From assembly GCF_008831285.2 (NCBI RefSeq), contig NC_045149.1, forward strand, positions 11,746,417 through 11,810,416: 64,000 nucleotides of DNA, given 5' to 3'. Both the position numbers and the translations under genes were made by a program. How positions within the stretch are numbered: position 1 is the first letter of the stretch; each line of letters opens with the position of its first letter. Positions 21,299-32,480 of this stretch are shown in pieces. Origin of the DNA: Nymphaea colorata (lineage: Eukaryota > Streptophyta > Magnoliopsida > Nymphaeales > Nymphaeaceae). The notes below the pieces were generated by a model, which saw only the letters and a program-made list of their open reading frames with translations, made no database searches and was not told the origin of the DNA.

Positions 21299-21491
21299 CA
21301 GGGGCAGAGCTAGAAATTTTTCATGAGGGTGGCCGAATTAAAGTTTCTAAATTTTGACCCAGACCGAAAAATCATTTTTCAAAATTTTTATACATGACAA
21401 GTAAAATTATCTAAAATTTACATGTAATTTTTTTTTAAAAAAATTGAAGTGGGATCAGGGCCCATGCAAGCCCCCCTTGGCTCATCCCCTA
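21299..21491. mobile_element. 193-bp hAT MITE (CAGGGG ends) with perfect 8-bp TSD
   Basis: GGTGTGTA occurs at 21291-21298 and again at 21492-21499. The element starts CAGGGGCAGAGC and ends GGCTCATCCCCTA, whose complement TAGGGGATGAGCC pairs with the start as terminal inverted repeats. Copia copy 1 has the uninterrupted site near 5643. The interior is AT-rich and noncoding. A related truncated copy is at 47223-47336 and the same terminus opens the element at 62971. Confidence 0.88.
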
Positions 21492-24400
21492 GGTGTGTAG
21501 ACATTAACACAACACTACAATTATCACACCCCCAGGTAGGGGACGGCTGAAAGGGAAAATGCAACTTCTTGAGTAAATATTGTAACCAAATAAGCTCCAC
21601 GGAGGCATTAGAAATGGCATGATATTCAGCTTCCAAGCTTGAACATGCGACAGTAGGTTGCTTTTTAGAGCTCCATGAGAGGAGGTTAGGGACGAGGAAT
21701 ATAGCATAGGCTCAAGTGGACTTTCTATCATCAAAGTTTTTAGCCCAATCAACATCACTATAAGCTAATAGAAAGAAATTTGTAGATGGTCGAATGAGTA
21801 GCCCATAATGGAGAGTATGCTTAAGATAACGCAAAATGTGTTTTCACTGCTAATGATCAATAGTTGGTCATTTCATGAATTGGCTGCACTTGTGGACAAC
21901 AAAAGACCAGTTTGGACGTGTAATGGTGGCATATTGTAAGGAGCCTACAACTTACCTATATAAGGTGACATCGTCAAAGTTGTTTCCCTTGCATGCACGA
22001 AGAGGTGTCAAGCACGAAATAGGGGTGGCGATGGACTTGGCTCCAGTCATTCCAGCACGGAGAAGGATGTCAGAAAAATACTTATGTTGAGAAAGCAATA
22101 TGCCATTAGCTTGTGGAGACACAGATATTCCCAAAAAATAATGTAGATTGCCAAGATCCTTCAAAGCGAATTGATGATGGAGTTGATTAATGACTTCTTT
22201 CACTTCACCTGAGGAAGACTCAGTAATAATAATGCCATGAACATAAAGTAAAATAAATATGGGATCTGGTCCATGGTGTCAAATGAAGAGAGAGGCATCA
22301 ATAGTTGAGCTTTTGAAGCCCAAAGAGAGTAAAGTATTGCTCAACTTATGATACCAAGCGCGCGGTGCCTGCTTGAGCCCATAGAGTGCTTTATGTGGCT
22401 GACAAACATACTGAGGATGTTCCTTACTTTCATATCCTGGAGGTTGGCACGTGTACGCAAACTCATCAAGGGTACCATGAAGGAAGTTGTTGCTGACATC
22501 TAACTCTGTAAGTTCCCATTGCTTGCTAATGGCAATAGATAATACAGTACGAATAGTAGTGGGCTATACAACTAGATTAAAGGTATGAAAATAGTTTATG
22601 CCTTCTTCTTGACTATATTTCTTAAATACGAGGTGAGCTTTATACCGTTCAATGCTACCATCTAACCTTCTTTTGAGTTTGAATACCCATTTGCAACCAA
22701 TAATATGCTGTCCCGCCTATGGTGGTTCCAAAATCCAAGTCTTATTGTTTCAGCATCCATAGCTTGTTGCCAATGTGGACTTTGACTGGCCTGATTATAG
22801 TTTATAGGTCCTTGGTCAGCTAAAAGATCGGAAAAGTAGGCCAATGGCAATGGATGAGCAGTGGCAATGTAAAGTTTAGGAATTCTAGTTCCATCTTGTG
22901 GCAGGGTAATCATGTGGTGACTTTTTAGTGGAGGAGCCACAATAGAAGTTGGTGAAGATGGGAGAGATGACGGCACAGATTGAGGAGGTGGTTCCATAGG
23001 TGATGTGGGTATAGAAGTCACATTATCTCTTGGAGAATTTTCTCTAGAGGTGGAAGGTGATGACTTTTCAAGAGAGATAACTGATATGGGTACATTGGTC
23101 CTTGGGCTAGGAGAGTATGACATGTTTGGTGGAAGATAAAAGGAAAATTTGTCTCATCAAATATTAAGTCTCTAGAGATAATAATTTTGGAAGTAGCAGT
23201 ATTGAGGCAAATACATATTGGAAATGTGTGGCCGATTTGAAGGCTAATTTATGGTTTCTATAGGGTCTAAGGCAGGGAAAACATGCATTTATTAAATGAG
23301 GCCTCATTTGGTGACTTTTTTTTAAGAACAGTGGTGGGCATCCGATTCATGAGATACACAGTCATATGGAATGCATAGCTCCAATACATATTTGAAATGC
23401 CAGACTGAACAAGTAAGCATGAGCCCGTATCAATAATATGGCGATGACATCATTCAGCAGAGCCATTTTACTCGTGCGTGTGTGGGCACGAGATACGATG
23501 TGAAATACCTTGCTTCTTTAAGAAGGATTATAATGTCTTTTACTCTCCATCTCCATCACTTTGAAAATACTTAATCCTCCTTTCAAATATATTTTCAACT
23601 CTATTTTCAAATACAAGAAAGATATCATCAACATCAAATTTGTGGGCAAGCACATACATCCAAGTATAACAAGTATAGGTATAAAAAAAATCACATAATA
23701 TCTATATCTGTCATAGCTAAAGACCAAAGATGGGCCCCAAACATCAGAATAAACCAGTTCTCATGACCGAGAAAAACTGTCTTGATTCTCATAAAAAGGC
23801 AATTTGACTTTTACCCTGCTGGCGAGCAACACAAATTTTATTCAAATTTAATTGCTAAAAATAAGGTAAATCAAATTTCCTAATAGCTTCTTGAACGACG
23901 CTAAAAGCTAAATACCCAAACCGCTGGTGCCACTGCTCAATGGACGTCCTCTCTCCAATGCATGTTTCCTTTCCTTGATCATGCATTCGAAGTCGGTGGA
24001 GACCAATGTGACTCGCGCATCGTGCAATCTCAATGTCTGTTTTCTGATCCTTCACACAAAAGAAGTCAGGGTGGAACTCAAAGAAAACATGGTTGTCTCT
24101 AGCAAATTTACTAACAGACGATAAATTCTTAGTAACATTTGGAGCATGTAATATATCTTTGAGAAGAATTTTAGACTGAAACAATCTAAATTCTGAGTCA
24201 CCAATATGTGAAATGGACATATCTGAGCCTCCAGCCATACAAACATTATCTTTGCCTTGATATGGAGCATGGATGGAGAGATTATTCAGGTTATTAGTTA
24301 TGTGATGTGTCGCACCGAGTCCATCGTCACTATCATGAGTTGATGCCTGATAGGCCTAGATGTGTCCATCATCAGAATCAGCCTTGGTATTGGGCTTAGT

Positions 24401-25280
24401 GGTCTGAAAACATGTGCGTGCAGTGTGCCTTAGATTATTGCACTATTGGCAAGTAACTCGACCTCTATTATTTGACTGCTGGCCTCCGCCTTGACTATTA
24501 TTATTGCTGCGCCCACGATTATTTCTGTTGGATCTTCCTTGATTATTGAAGTAGTACCTTTGCTGATTATTATTTGTATTATTTTGAGCAAAGTCAGCAA
24601 AATATTGCTGTTATCATTCTGGTTTCCAGCATCTGTGGTATCCATCTGAGCCTCTTGAATAAGCATTAAACTTAACAGCTCATTGAGGGGAAACAGAACT
24701 TGCCCTAGTAGTAATGGAAGTCTTGAAGGTATCATAAGGAGGCAAACCACACAGAATATGAAGTATGAGATCTTCCTCTTGAATAGGTTTAGAGGCAAGT
24801 GCAAGTTGATGGGCGATAGAATTCGCCTTTTGAAAGTATTCACTCACTGTATTCGTTTCCTTTTTTCAAGGACTGTAGTTCTTCTTTTATTAAAGAACTC
24901 GAGACCGAGAATAAGCAGCATAGATTTGCTTCAAGGCTTTTCAGACAACGTGTGATCTTTTTAAACCCACAACTTGAGAATGCACTGCCTTAGATAAAGA
25001 GCTAATAATCCACCCAAGCAAAAGCTGGTCTTGGTGTACCCAAGACATGAATTCAGGATTTAATTCTAGAGACTTGCCATCAGCAGCATTCTTGAACTTG
25101 GATGGGCATGGTTTAGTTCCATCAACAAATCCGTAGAGGTCATAACCCATCAATATGGAAGTAAATTGCGACTCCCACAGCAAATACTTGTCATAGAAAA
25201 GCTTCAAATTAAGAAAATATTGAATATTTGATGGTGAACTACTTGAAGCAGTAACTTGATCAGAAAAAGTACTCGTGTAG

Positions 25281-25292
25281 CTCTGATACAAT
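25281..25292 (-). other. degraded primer-binding site, copia A2
   Basis: The minus strand reads TTGTATCAGAGC next to the 5' LTR. It differs by one base from TGGTATCAGAGC, which pairs with the 3' end of initiator tRNA-Met. Confidence 0.6.
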
Positions 25293-25620
25293 GTCAGAGT
25301 TAAACAAGAAAAATAAAATCAAGAAGAAAAGGGTTTAATGTGGTTCAGCATAACCTTGCCTACATCCATGATGAATGGACTTCTTCACTCACTATGTCAA
25401 CCAGAGTCATGAGAGGACCTTTTTATCTCCCTCGTATTACAAGCTATTACATGCCCATCATTATTTCTTTTAGAAAGGCAAGGTTAACTTTCAGACTTGT
25501 CACATGCAAGCCCATTTCTGTATTCTCCTTCTGTATCAAATTAATCCCCAATCGATTAACTCTAGTGGATTCATGGTGTGCCATGGCAGCTAAACTCCAG
25601 ATTATCCTGAATCTATAACA
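25293..25620 (-). repeat. 5' LTR of copia A2
   Basis: It runs from TGTCAGAGTTAAACAAG at 25293 to CTGAATCTATAACA at about 25620 on the plus strand, i.e. TG...CA on the minus strand. It matches 5070-5290 and 21074-21190. The outer edge is approximate. Confidence 0.6.
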
Positions 25621-26270
25621 CGTTAACCCTAAGTGAAGATCACCGTTTGATGTCATTCAATGGTTTTAACCATTTAGCTCACTCTAATTAGTTGTGCTTC
25701 CATCATAAAGTTGAGATTCACATGTTCTGATGCAAACATTTTAGGTTTGATGTAGCCGGTGAGAAACATGGTAAATTCTCTAAAACATTTTCATGTGCGG
25801 GTCTACATTTAGGTCTTATTGTTCATGCATTTGTTCTAATCGTTATGAGAACTTTGAAGATAAAGATTTAGCTCCCTGACGGCTGCCAAATTCTTTCTTG
25901 CTTCCAAATGATATGATTCTTAATTTAATTGACCAGCTACCATATGAAGTCATCTAAGAGTATGTGCATAAAATTTGAAGCCATTTCAAGTCAACCAATA
26001 ATGTTTCTCATCACCTATTATATTTTGAAAATTGGTCACATTCGGACATGAATATAAAAATCAGATTCAGATGGAATCAAATTTGGACTATGAAATCAGA
26101 ATTCATATTCGAATTCAAATATGATTTGCTTTGTTCGTACTCAAATCCAAATATCTGAAAAAGTAGATATCTTAGAAAATGCTTAATAAAAATTGTGCGT
26201 GTTGCAGGTTCTTCGTGTCATAGAAAATGTGGTCGATTTGATTCACCCTTGGGTCCTGCACTCCCGCCGC
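25621..26270. other. intergenic region upstream of the PPR gene
   Basis: No gene is recognised. 26030-26160 is AT-rich with AATTCATATTCGAATTC-like words similar to 4640-4780. The PPR promoter probably lies in the last few hundred bases, but no TATA box is clear. Confidence 0.4.
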
Positions 26271-26274
26271 GGAG

Positions 26275-26373
26275 ATGAAGCGGAGGGTCGTCTCCTCCGA
26301 GGCCTGTGTACTCGTATTTTCGCGGGCGCTGCACACCGAATCCGTCCAGAAAAGCCCCCTGCCAGATTTATGA
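26275..26373 (+). other. 32-codon upstream ORF in the PPR leader
   Basis: ATG at 26275 opens a 32-codon frame beginning MKRRVVSSEACV and ending at TGA 26371-26373. It resembles a basic targeting peptide (VFSRALHTES), so it may be a relic of a presequence or a genuine upstream ORF. Another ATG at 26536 opens a frame that overlaps the main start out of frame. Confidence 0.3.
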
Positions 26374-26573
26374 TTCCCTCGATTCTACTACCTGTTGCAC
26401 GCAGATGACCTCATGCTAATCTCGCTTTGTCGAGCCATTTGATGAGGTACCCCTCCGCTTAATCTCTCTTTATTTCCATCATCATCAGCTTCTTCGTCTT
26501 CGCCTTCGTCTTCTTCTTCTTCTTCTTCCAAGCTCATGAGAACCAGCGGGGGATTGGGCGCATTGATCCAGTT

Positions 26574-28298
26574 ATGTATTGCAGGTTTTGCTCTCATCAC
26601 AGGCTTCTGAGATCGATTTTCCGGTCTACTAGTTGGTGTTTGGCTTCGAGATCGATAGGGAACGGGAGGATTTTGGGATATGGGGAGAAGGAGAGTGGTG
26701 CGGATGACCGACGAGGCTCGAAATCCCTCGGTGGCAGTGAACTTTCCAATGAAAAGTCGAAGAAATCGGATTTTGATCACTGTTCGTCGGAAAAGTCCGA
26801 TGCCAATGAAAGGATTCAAGAGTATCAATATGGGGAAGCAGAGGGCATCCCAGAAGGAGGCCCTAGGAGGAGACATCCAGATGATCACAGACAAATAAAC
26901 AAAAAAAGCTCGGACGAGTATGTTAGGAAATTGCGATGGGAGGAGGGTTCAGGGGAGGAATTTGATATTGAGGAGACGTTTGCTGGCTTCCCTTTGCCGG
27001 GAGAGGATTTCGTGAGAATTGAGGGCTCGGAAGATCCATCGTCAAACAACCACGATGATTGTAGTGCAGATGAATCCTTCTCTGCTAGAAGAAGCAAAGT
27101 AGCAAGCAAGATATTCGCAATTCTGCAACAGGATGGCGCCGGATTCGACGCAAGGACCGCGCTGGACGAGATGCAGATCAGAGTTTCGGGGCGCCTGGTA
27201 AGAGAAGTGCTGATAAGGATCTCCAGCTCCATCAATGGCGCCAACAAATCCAGGTGCGCTAAACTGGCCTACAAGTTCTTCGTCTGGTGCGACCTCAAGG
27301 ACGAGTTCCGCCACTCTTCGACCACCTACAACATGGTCATGAAGATCTTCGCCGACTGCGACGAGTTGAAGGCGATGTGGAAGCTGGTGGACCAGATGAC
27401 GGAGAACGGCGTGGCAACGACGGCGAGGACGTTTAACATACTGGTCTGCGCCTGCGGGGAGGCCGGCATGGCGAGGAAGCTGGTGGAGAGGTTCGTCAAG
27501 TCCAAGGCCTTCAACTACAGGCCCTTCAAGCATTCCTTCAACGCAATTCTGTACTCGTTGCTCACAGTTCATCAGTATAAGCTCATTGAGTGGGTTTATC
27601 AGCAGATGCTGTTGGACGGCCATGGCCCCGACGTGCTCACCTACAATGTCATGCTCTGCGCTAAGTATAGATTGGGGAAGCTGGATCAGTTTCATGCTTT
27701 GCTTGATGAGATGGGGAGAAATGGCTTTTCTCCTGATCTTCACACCTACAACATACTGCTTCACGTGCTTGGCAAGGGCGACAAGCCTCTGGCTGCACTC
27801 AACCTTCTGAATTACATGGAGGATGTCGGTTGCCAGCCAAGGGTGCTGCATTTCACTAACCTGATCGACGGGCTGAGCCGCGCGGGGAATCTCGACGCCT
27901 GCAAGTACTTCTTCGACGAGATGCCCAAGAAGGGGTGCGAGCCCGACGTGGTATGCTACACCGTGATGATCACGGGCTTCGTCGTCGCCGGCGAGTTGCA
28001 GAAGGCGCAGAAACTGTTCGATGAAATGCTTGTGAGGGGCCACCTGCCTAATGTGTTCACGTACAACTCGATGATCAGGGGACTCTGCTCCGCAGGGAAG
28101 TTTGGTGAGGCGCGTTCGGTTCTTGGGCAGATGGAATCAAGAGGATGTGATCCGAATTTTGTAGTGTACAGCACGTTGGTGAGGAAGTTGCAGAACGCCG
28201 GGAAATTCGCAGAAGCGAACAACGTCGTAGGCCAAATGGTGGAGAAGGGGCGTTATGCTCATCTGGTTTCCAAGTTTAAGGGGTATAAAATGAAGTAA
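26574..28298 (+). CDS. P-class PPR protein, probably mitochondrial
   Basis: An intronless frame of 574 aa ending in TAA. The N-terminus (LRSIFRSTSWCLASRSIGNG) is Arg/Ser-rich without acidic residues, as in mitochondrial presequences. A charged region to about residue 150 is followed by AILQQDGAGFDARTALDEMQ and RCAKLAYKFFVWCD, then nine 35-residue PPR units from about 249 to 565. Examples are DVLTYNVMLCAKYRLGKLDQ and NVFTYNSMIRGLCSAGKFGE. There is no E, DYW or SMR tail, so it is P class. The sequence agrees closely with Arabidopsis At3g60050/At1g55630 as I remember them. P-class proteins bind organellar RNA and affect stability, splicing or translation; the target is unknown. The start is the first in-frame ATG. 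TGTATTGCAG just after it could instead be a splice acceptor, so the N-terminus is the uncertain part. The coding region is much more GC-rich than its surroundings. Confidence 0.93.
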   Translation: MYCRFCSHHRLLRSIFRSTSWCLASRSIGNGRILGYGEKESGADDRRGSKSLGGSELSNEKSKKSDFDHCSSEKSDANERIQEYQYGEAEGIPEGGPRRRHPDDHRQINKKSSDEYVRKLRWEEGSGEEFDIEETFAGFPLPGEDFVRIEGSEDPSSNNHDDCSADESFSARRSKVASKIFAILQQDGAGFDARTALDEMQIRVSGRLVREVLIRISSSINGANKSRCAKLAYKFFVWCDLKDEFRHSSTTYNMVMKIFADCDELKAMWKLVDQMTENGVATTARTFNILVCACGEAGMARKLVERFVKSKAFNYRPFKHSFNAILYSLLTVHQYKLIEWVYQQMLLDGHGPDVLTYNVMLCAKYRLGKLDQFHALLDEMGRNGFSPDLHTYNILLHVLGKGDKPLAALNLLNYMEDVGCQPRVLHFTNLIDGLSRAGNLDACKYFFDEMPKKGCEPDVVCYTVMITGFVVAGELQKAQKLFDEMLVRGHLPNVFTYNSMIRGLCSAGKFGEARSVLGQMESRGCDPNFVVYSTLVRKLQNAGKFAEANNVVGQMVEKGRYAHLVSKFKGYKMK

Positions 28299-28577
28299 TG
28301 AGCTTGCAGTGGCATAGAAGAGAGAGGTAGAAGAATGAAGACAGAGAGAGAAGAACCAGAAACTTCACGGTTGGTTGTGTCACTCGGATGCTTTGGTCGT
28401 GTCATGCTTAGCTGATGCCAAAATCTATGTATGTTTCCCGCGAACGTCCAACTTTTGCGGCTTCAATTTTGACTTCAATTTAGATTAAAGTTGTAAATCT
28501 AAGTTTTGAAATAAATTTTAACGAAAAATCATTTAGCAATGTTTTCTGACATTGCAGTCAATGCTACTCTATCAGCA

Positions 28578-28953
28578 TCTGATGTAGAGTTCTCACTTAT
28601 GTTGCCTGTAAATGCAGTTGTAGATGTTTGTCGAATGGATGAGCAAACATTCGTATATGGACCAATTAGTTGAAGATATAAGCGAAATGCAAATTGTTTT
28701 CGATGCTGATGTAGAGTTCTCACTTATGTTGCCTGTAAATGCAGTTGTAGATGTTTGTCGAATGGATGAGCAAACATCGTATATGGACCAATTAGTTGAA
28801 GATATAAGCGAAATGCAAATTGTTTTCGATGCTGATGTAGAGTTCTCACTTATGTTTCCTGTAAATGCAGTTGTAGATGTTTGTCGAATGGATGAGCAAA
28901 CATCGTATATGGACCAATTAGTTGAAGATATAAGCGAAATGCAAATTGTTTTC
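28578..28953. repeat. three tandem 126-bp repeats
   Basis: GATGTAGAGTTCTCACTTATG starts copies at 28581, 28708 and 28834 (127 then 126 bp). The copies are almost identical; copy 1 has one extra T (CATTCG). The array lies about 280 bp after the PPR stop. The unit is 42 codons and stays open on the plus strand (see the entry at 28624). Confidence 0.9.
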
Positions 28954-28968
28954 TGGTACAGTAGGTGA
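28624..28968 (+). other. repeat-encoded open frame, 114 codons
   Basis: It reads through the 126-bp repeats, with a 42-residue period containing DEQTSYMDQLVEDISEMQIV and DADVEFSLM. It is rich in acidic and hydrophobic residues. No family is recognised. The frame is lost at the extra T in copy 1. It may be an expanded fragment of a former exon or a chance frame. Confidence 0.25.
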
Positions 28969-29650
28969 TGATCCTACGGATGTATCCTCGCTCTTCGGCA
29001 GCATTCATTGCATGACCTTCGGTAAATGTTTGATCCAATTTTTGTGAATATTTTTGTCTATCTCTCATATATTTCTCTCCTCCTTTTCTTCTGGTTGCAT
29101 ATTTGATATTGTCCACAAGTGTCGACAAGAATCATAGATTGATCAGTAGTTATTCTTGTTGGTTCTTCAAGATGTTACACGCTTTCTCTTTTATTTATAC
29201 TTTATTAGACATCTAACTTTTTTGAAATTTATTTTAAAGAACAAGACTTGTCCACTTGATTTCATCTGTTATTAGACACTTAGTTATAAGTTTTTATATG
29301 TTAAACTCTTTTATTTCTTATTTTGCAAGTTTTATGAATTGAGAGTCAACTGTCAAGATTTAAGCATAAGAGATACCAAAGGAAATAAAGATTTTGAACC
29401 TTTGGTTTTTGAATTTTCATAAAATCCTATTTTGCTTTGAAGAAATATGTTTTTTTTTTAATTTTTGTTTATAGGTTTTTTAAGTTGGAGACTGTACCTC
29501 TATAATTAGTTTTAATATATAGAAAAAGATACATAAGTAGTTTTTCATATAATATAGTTTTCCAAATCTTTCTTACTCTCTTATATTTTATTGTTTATAT
29601 TTTTTAATGCTATTCTATATTTTAAAAATTTTTGAACCTGATGGCTACGT
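28954..29650. other. AT-rich intergenic region
   Basis: No gene or named repeat is seen; there are long T/A runs. The minus-strand frame at 29128-28850 is short and not recognised. Confidence 0.4.
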
Positions 29651-30441
29651 ATCACATCACCATATTACGCATTGCATCGCCCCATAGGTTCAACTAACCA
29701 GCCTTTTTTAGAATGTCTTAACCAGTGGAGACTAAAAACCCTTGTCTGCAACCACAACTTTATTGCAGAAAAAGCATTTTCAGACCATTCCTGCGGCAAG
29801 AAAACCTCCACACAAGAATGCCAAACGTCATTCTTGTGTGCATCAATAAGCTTGATTTGATCTTTGTGGAGTACGAAGTTGCTATACGCCCAAATCTTCC
29901 AAATAATCACATTGAATCACAATGACCAATAAGAATCCAACTCTCTGCAGCATTTTTTTTTTAACCACCACTGCATTTTTGTAACACAATCCCTCAATGG
30001 AATTCTGAAACTCCAAACCAAGAGATGACCATCCACCACAAATACTGTAACTACATTTAAAAAGAGTATGTTGCTGATCTGCCTGCACTCTGTAGCAAAG
30101 AGCACACCAAGAGGCAAGGTCGACTCCAAATCTTTGAAATATAGCTTCTATAGGCAATCTGTTGTAACTAGAAATGGATGTGAACCACAATGCTCTAGGA
30201 ATGGACTTTGAGATCCATAAATTTGTACTTTAATTCAAAACTACACCTTTGAGCCCGATCAATTCCAAATTTACTTTCTTTTTCAACAACAGAGTTATTA
30301 TGTCTCCTCACTAGCACATCGTGCCCCCAAACAAGATCCATTTTCTGGCATTCTTTAACTTTATTTGATATTAATCTGTTATCTCCCTCATTGTTATATT
30401 TAATAAACGTATCTTGAAGAGAGATGAACATAAGGCTGGTT
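29650..30441 (-). pseudogene. L1-like LINE, 3' part (zf-RVT domain)
   Basis: The minus strand reads FTSISSYNRLPIEAIFQRFG, VDLASWCALCYRVQADQQHT and LFKCSYSICGGW, the zinc-binding zf-RVT region found after the RT of plant L1 LINEs. IIWKIWAYSNFVLHKDQ follows. Frameshifts break it. The copia B2 insertion at 30441/37182 separates it from its upstream part. Confidence 0.8.
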
Positions 30442-30836
30442 TGTTGGAGTTTTGCTAGAATCAAAGATAGCGCACAAACGAAAATACAGAAATCGAAAGA
30501 GACATTCATGATTCATGTGTTTCATAAAGGGCGGAAGAAGAACCTATAGAGGCGACCGCTGACTGAATGTCGGCGGCTGTGGGAAGAACGGCTACAGTCT
30601 CCGTAGAGTCGTTTCCCAGCGGCATTGGCGGCGGCGGCAATGGGTTTCTCTCCTCAGCCATAGCAGCCCAGTGATGGGGACAGGCAATTCACGTATGGCT
30701 AAGGGGACCGATTACCCAGACGGTAAAACATTGATGTGTCTCACACCATCACAAGACACGAGTATTTATACTTAGGGTCTGAAACGGATATGGATCCATA
30801 TCGACGCAGGACTATCCAGATGGAGAAATCCCAACA
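30442..30836 (-). repeat. 3' LTR, copia B2
   Basis: About 395 bp, TGTTGGAGTTTTGC to GAAATCCCAACA on the plus strand. The inner neighbour ATCTCCCACTAG is the complement of the polypurine tract. Confidence 0.9.
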
Positions 30837-31036
30837 ATCTCCCACTAGTCCAAGTCGATATCAAGGGTAAACAAAATGAATGGATTAGCCTTAAAATCAA
30901 TTCCAAGGTTCCACGTTGTTGTCCTACAAAACTTCTCAACAAACAAATGAGAATACAAAATAAATAGACAACAAACTTAATGAGAATCAACAAACTGTAT
31001 GTGATCACATTCATAAATGTTTGCATAATAGTGTGT

Positions 31037-32480
31037 TTACATTGAACTACACAAACTCATCCTCTTAACATGTTCAAAGAACATACCAGATGCTAGCGCT
31101 TTAGTAAGTGGATCTGCAACCATATCTGTAGTTCCAATGTGTTGAATACACACTAGTTGATTCTCTGTCATTTCCTTAACAACAAAATACTTAAGTTTCA
31201 TATGCTTACAAGAAGTAGTACTTTTGTTGTTGTTGGAAAAAGACATTGCAGCTTCATTATCACAGTGAACCTTAAGTGGTCTATCAATGAATTCCACTAT
31301 CTTGAGCTGTGAAATGAAGTTCTTTATCCAAATTGCCTGTGATGTAGTCTCATATAATGCAATGAATTCTGCTTCCATGGTGTGAGTAGCAGTCACAGTC
31401 TGCTTTTTGCTCCCCCATGAGATGGCACCTCCTGATAGAAGGAAAACAAAACCAGTAGTAGACTTTCTACTATTGGTACATCCTCCAATATCGGCATTAG
31501 AATAGCCAATCACTTTTAAATGGTCCACCTTGCAATATGTCAACATGTAATCTTTTCTCCCTTGCAAGTATCGCATGACTCTCTTTACAGCCTTCCAATG
31601 TGCCATGCCTGGATTAGACTGAAATCTACCAAGCATGCCAACTGCAAAGGATGTCAGACCTAGTACAAATCTGCGCATACTGCAAGCTGTCAACCGCAGA
31701 TGCATATGGAATGTTGATCATTTGTGCCTTTTCAAATTCGTCCTTTGGACAATCATTTAGGCTCAATTTATCCCCTTTAGCTATGGGTGCCGAAATAGGA
31801 AAACAATTCTCCATCTCATATCTTTTAAGAACTTTATTGATGTATCCTGATTGGTAGAGTCTTAAAACACATTTAGATCTGTCTCGACGAATCTCAATGC
31901 CAAGAACAAATGAAGCCTCACTCATGTCCTTCATCTCAAAATGAGATGCGAGAAAATGTTTGGTTTCTGTTAGCAATTGAAGATCATTTGAAGCAAGCAA
32001 AATGTCATTCACATATAAAGTCAAAATTATGAACTTACTCCCACATGTCTTAAGATACACACATCGATCAATGATGTTTTCTGTAAATCCAAAAGTCGTA
32101 ATGACTTCGAAAAACTTAATGTACCATTGACGTGAGGCCTGTTTAAGTCCATAAATCGCCTTATTAAGCTTGCAAACCAAATGATATTTACCACTCTCAG
32201 AAAACCTTTGAGGTTGATCCATATATACCTCTTCATCCAAATCACCATTCAAGAAAGCTGTTTTCACATCCATCTGATGTAGCTCTAAGTCAAAATGAGC
32301 TACAAGTGCAAGGACAATCATCATTGACTCTTTAGCAGAGACAGGTGAATATGTCTCATTATAGTCAATGCCCTCCATTTGTGTGAATCCTTTAGCAACC
32401 AATCTTGCATTGTATCTCTCTATGTTGCCTTTAGAGTCCCTCTTGGTCTTATAGACCAATTTACATCCTACGGGTTTTAC
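31037..32480 (-). pseudogene. copia B2 reverse transcriptase-RNase H
   Basis: RT is at 32480-31626 (NARLVAKGFTQMEGIDY, MDVKTAFLNGDLDEEVYMDQ, YGLKQASRQWY; the catalytic box reads YVND instead of YVDD). RNase H is at 31705-31037 (NADIGGCTNSRKSTTGFVFL, MEAEFIALYETTSQAIW, ADPLTKALAS). A frameshift near 31640-31700 separates the two. The Asp-to-Asn change in the RT active site would itself abolish activity. Confidence 0.9.

Larger units (their letters stand above)
21071..25620 (-). mobile_element. Ty1/copia family A, copy 2 (decayed, nearly complete domain set)
   Basis: Minus-strand order: 5' LTR (25620-25293), primer-binding site, gag (25291-24430), a zinc knuckle with a stop (CQ*CNNLRHTARTC, about 24455-24415), a protease trace (GATHHITNN), gag-pre-integrase (24238-23855), integrase (23800-23518), Ser/Pro linker (23123-22700), RT (22690-21952), RNase H (21760-21500), then a 3' LTR fragment (21190-21071). 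Every domain is broken. A 193-bp hAT MITE sits in the RNase H end at 21299-21491. It matches copy 1 closely in the shared parts. Confidence 0.85.
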
